A DNA stretch of 64,000 nt from Brachionus koreanus (lineage: Eukaryota; Rotifera; Eurotatoria; Ploima; Brachionidae), in contig PJRA01000313.1 in the NCBI GenBank assembly GCA_016987375.1, positions 1,165,405 to 1,229,404 of the forward strand, given 5' to 3'. A model generated the notes under the pieces. It was not told where the DNA came from and ran no database searches. It saw only the letters and a program-made list of their open reading frames with translations. A program made the translations under genes and the position numbers. This document shows, piece by piece, positions 61,401 to 64,000 of the stretch; the stretch's first letter is position 1, and the number at the start of each line of letters is the position of its first letter.

Positions 61401-63186
61401 ATAAAATATAAATTGAAAAAAATTTTAAAAAACTTTTTTTAATGATATTTTATGAACATGATCACTTTAATTTGATCATAAGCTTCGAAGTTAAGTTAGC
61501 GTTTCGGAAAATTAGACTTTAACTTGATAATGATCATTAAGCGGTTTAATGAATCCTAATCGGAAAGAACTTTTAAGAAACTTAGAATTAAACTCTTATA
61601 ATACTTTTCGTTATTCGAAAAAAATTAATTTAAATTTTTGCCTGTATTTTATAGTAAATATTTTTAAATTTTACAAATTTAACTTTAGCTTTAAAAATTA
61701 AATTTTTAATTTTTTTTTACAATTATTATTATTATTTTGATTATAAGCTTAGTACTTTTATAATACATTCCCCAGATTTAATTTTTAATCGTTCTTATTT
61801 TAAATTTGATTTTAATTAATTTCAACTTAATCATTAATTTAATAATTTTGTATTTAAATACCAATTATTCAAATGAATTTATCATTACAGAGAAAATTAT
61901 AACTAGGTATTCGTTGTAAAAGATCAATCAATTATAATAATAATTCTTCTTCAAAAGCCAGATTTGAAGTCAAGTAAATTGACAAAGATTATTAATTTTC
62001 TTGAAAACAGTTAACATGTCTTTACAAAAAAAATGCTTTAGAATAAAGTTCCTGTTCAGAACTTTACATAAATTAATATGATTTGAATGATCATAAATCA
62101 AAATTTAATCTAAATGGAATTACTACTTTAATTAATTTTTCAATTAATAAAATTTTGATTAGAATCTTCAAAATATAAAAGTGATTAAATTTTTTGTATT
62201 ATCAAACCATAATCACAGTAATCTATATTGGAGATTTTTATTTTTATTTTAGGTAGTGATGAATGAGTATGCTCAATAAAAGAATTAAAAAATTACAGCT
62301 AATTGCTCCACAGGAAATCCGATAGATGCTCTGCAATACTTTCCTTTCATAGGTGGACTTAATGTATCATTGTAAACCTCAGTACATAATTTAAAGCTTC
62401 CAACCCAATTAATGTTAGCCTCAAGTACACCTGGAGGCAACTTGGCCATTGAATCAAACACTTAAATATTTACATATTTAGATTTTATTTTAATTAAAAT
62501 GTTTTTACTTTGTAAAGCCCACATTCTTCCATTTACAATTTCGTCAAACCACAGTTTTGTGTAATTTCTGCAGATATCGGTTAATCCGCCGAGAAACTCA
62601 TTTTCCAGATAATATTGATAATTATTGTAATAATTTTCCTTATTATTATACAAAAAAAACAAAATTGCTGCCCTAATATTTGAATTGGCTAGAAAGTATT
62701 TTTTTAAATGTAAATAATTAATTGTCTTTATTTAAATGAATACTTAAATATTTTCTAATTTCACCAAATTGAACAGCAGTTGTACCGTTGGTTTTTAATC
62801 TATCAAGAATGCTTTCTATATCGTAGTAAATTTCTAAAAACAAATTAATTAATATTAGTCAATTTAGAAAAATTTAATTATCAATAACCATTAATGTTAT
62901 CAGGTGGATTTTCTTCTAATGCACCTAAGACCACGGCAGGAATTAAATCTAGTATTTTATCAAGCGTGTTATTGTCAAAATCGCTACTTAAGCCACCTTC
63001 TCCATTACAATTTCCTGAAAGTACATAGTTAGCAAATTGTCCGATATAAGTTGCACTGCTTAAGTTTTGAAGTTCCAATTGTGATAGTGGCTCATTGATA
63101 CTAAGACATTGATTGCAATGCGAAATTCGAGTATAACTATAAAATACTGTTAAAAGTAGTAGGCAACTTAAAAATTTATGTCTCAT
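58477..63186 (-). CDS. NRF-6-like membrane O-acyltransferase (NRF domain + acyltransferase 3)
   Basis: Seventeen exons 5' to 3': 63186-62889, 62833-62744, 62688-62509, 62460-62297, 60783-60687, 60635-60542, 60480-60140, 60087-59994, 59943-59760, 59705-59613, 59560-59481, 59431-59321, 59266-59134, 59085-59004, 58955-58845, 58791-58649, 58599-58477; 805 residues. A signal peptide (CLLLLTVFYSYTRISHC) is followed by an extracellular, cysteine-rich NRF domain to ~residue 260 ('GGLTDICRNYT', 'LPPGVLEANINWVGSFKLC', 'KGKYCRA', 'MCISDQCNNED'). Then come a first membrane span and the acyltransferase-3 domain: 'LNGIRFFSMVWIIWGHTY' holds the presumed catalytic His (~404), then 'GVDTFFLM', 'YISRYWRLAPPF', 'CLNYWWAYVLFINNF', 'GYLWYIPNDYQFY', 'KPYCRASPWIVGLCLGY' and 'LSYCAYLIHP'. 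Founding members are C. elegans nose-resistant-to-fluoxetine proteins, implicated in lipid or drug transport; the substrate here is unknown. Confidence 0.93.
61525..61740 (+). repeat. Dispersed repeat, copy B (in NRF-like intron 4)
   Basis: Direct-orientation relative of 57243-57400, with an extra ~40 bp after the shared TTCGAAAAAAATTAATTTAA. No ORF; family unknown. Confidence 0.6.
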
Positions 63187-63591
63187 TTCTATAGAGAAAA
63201 AATCATTTATTTAATATTAGATAATTTAATTTAATTTATTTAATAATTAAAACCAATTTAAAAGCTATTCTATTTTGTTAAAAAGAAAATAATTAAATCG
63301 AAAGTTGTCATATTTTATTTTGCCAGTCATGTTAATAGGATCTTACGATTTATTTAGAAAATTATGTAAGATAGCAAAAAGATTTAATAAAATTTATCTG
63401 AGCACCGATGACACAAATTAAGATAAATTATAAAAAACCAATTTCTTTAAAGACTAAACTATTGTTATCTTATTAAGAACCAAGATTGATTACTATGGCA
63501 ACATGTATGCAGTAGGGTTTATTCTAAAAATAATGCCTACGTTAAACATAAATCTTAAATTTCGTCTTTACATTCGATAATAAGTATCGAA
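63187..63591. promoter_or_regulatory. Bidirectional promoter region, NRF-like gene / ARL6
   Basis: 405 bp between divergent genes. It contains the X-box at 63489-63502. No TATA box is clear. Confidence 0.55.
63489..63502 (+). promoter_or_regulatory. RFX X-box upstream of ARL6
   Basis: ATTACTATGGCAAC fits the metazoan X-box consensus RTHNYYWTRRNRAC at every position. It lies 89 nt before the ARL6 ATG, the distance range known for ciliary genes driven by RFX/DAF-19 factors. Confidence 0.65.
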
Positions 63592-64000
63592 ATGGGTCTA
63601 CTTGATAAATTGGAAAGTTTTTTAGGTGGAAAGAGAAAAGAATTTAATATTTTGGTCATTGGTCTAGACAATAGCGGCAAATCGACCGTATTGAACAATT
63701 TGAAGTCGAATGACAGCAAAGAGATTAACATTAATCCAACAGTAGGATTTAATTCGGAAAAAATCTATTTTAAAACCTTGAATTTGACTTTTTTTGACAT
63801 GTCAGGTCAAAGTCGATACAGAAACCTTTGGGAACACTACTATCGCGAAGCTGATGCAATTGTCTTTGTTATTGATAGCTCAGATCGAATGAGATTTGTT
63901 GTTTCCAGTGAAGAACTTAACGATGTTTTGAACCATCGTGAAATCAAGGAAAAAATGATTCCACTTTTGGTATTAGCAAATAAGAAAGATATCAAGGGTG
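63592..64000 (+). CDS. ARL6: ARL6/BBS3 ciliary small GTPase (3' end outside window)
   Basis: Open from ATG 63592 to the window edge (136 residues seen of ~186 expected), with no intron so far. 'MGLLDKLESFLGGKRKEF' matches the ARL6 N-terminus. The G1 loop is GLDNSGKS, the switch-1 Thr is in 'NPTVGF', and G3 is 'FDMSGQSRYRNLWEHYY', where DMSGQ rather than DVGGQ is characteristic of ARL6. 'VFVIDSSDRMR' follows and G4 is NKKD. All nucleotide-binding residues seen are intact. Family role: GTP-bound ARL6 recruits the BBSome coat to membranes for ciliary cargo traffic. The X-box upstream supports co-regulation with other cilium genes. Confidence 0.96.
   Translation, partial: MGLLDKLESFLGGKRKEFNILVIGLDNSGKSTVLNNLKSNDSKEININPTVGFNSEKIYFKTLNLTFFDMSGQSRYRNLWEHYYREADAIVFVIDSSDRMRFVVSSEELNDVLNHREIKEKMIPLLVLANKKDIKG

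Noticed and set aside
1..64000. CRISPR arrays, operons, tRNA or rRNA genes
   Set aside because: No spaced direct-repeat array, no polycistronic bacterial layout and no cloverleaf or rRNA core sequence was seen; the spliced genes are eukaryotic.

Overview
The window is animal genomic DNA. It is strongly AT-rich, with mostly 40-60 nt introns and a few of 1-3 kb. It carries clear metazoan genes: ESRP/fusilli, SGSM3, SYS1, BBS3/ARL6, a Deltex-type E3 ligase and a nose-resistant-to-fluoxetine (NRF) acyltransferase. Base composition, compact introns, a FLYWCH-type relic and decayed CR1/Jockey-like retroelement pieces would fit a monogonont rotifer such as Brachionus, but that placement is inference; only 'invertebrate animal' is firm. 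I derived exon boundaries by reading GT-AG sites against protein-family conservation. Every complete spliced model given here sums to a multiple of three.

Layout. 1-5.4 kb: the 3' end of a WD40-repeat gene (+), an intronless macro-RING-Deltex gene (+), a broken FLYWCH-like relic and a 204-bp inverted-repeat element. 5.4-8.1 kb: intronless SGSM3 (+). 8.1-15.1 kb: an AT-rich desert. 15.1-51.6 kb: a tandem cluster of nine stomatin-family (SPFH) genes, called STO-1 to STO-9 here: three on +, five on -, then SYS1 (+), then STO-9 (+). Retroelement fragments lie between cluster members. 51.6-58.1 kb: ESRP (-), convergent with STO-9 and only 17 bp from it. 58.5-63.2 kb: the NRF-6-like acyltransferase (-). 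63.6 kb to the end: ARL6/BBS3 (+), cut by the window edge, with a consensus RFX X-box 90 bp upstream.

The main biological theme is the stomatin cluster. The paralogs share one core (hydrophobic hairpin with a proline, SPFH domain, C-terminal helix, conserved C-terminal block) but differ in their N-terminal extensions and in their introns. The most striking signal is at one conserved Trp codon. STO-1 and STO-2 can be read in frame only if a single-nucleotide exon (G) is spliced in between two short GT-AG introns. STO-3 keeps only the downstream intron, STO-6 and STO-8 only the upstream one, and STO-4, -5, -7 and -9 have neither. STO-4 and STO-8 share an almost identical last exon although their other exons are diverged, which suggests gene conversion. 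The other genes act in unrelated cell-biology pathways (Rab regulation, Golgi targeting, splicing, cilium trafficking), and nothing in the layout links them functionally.
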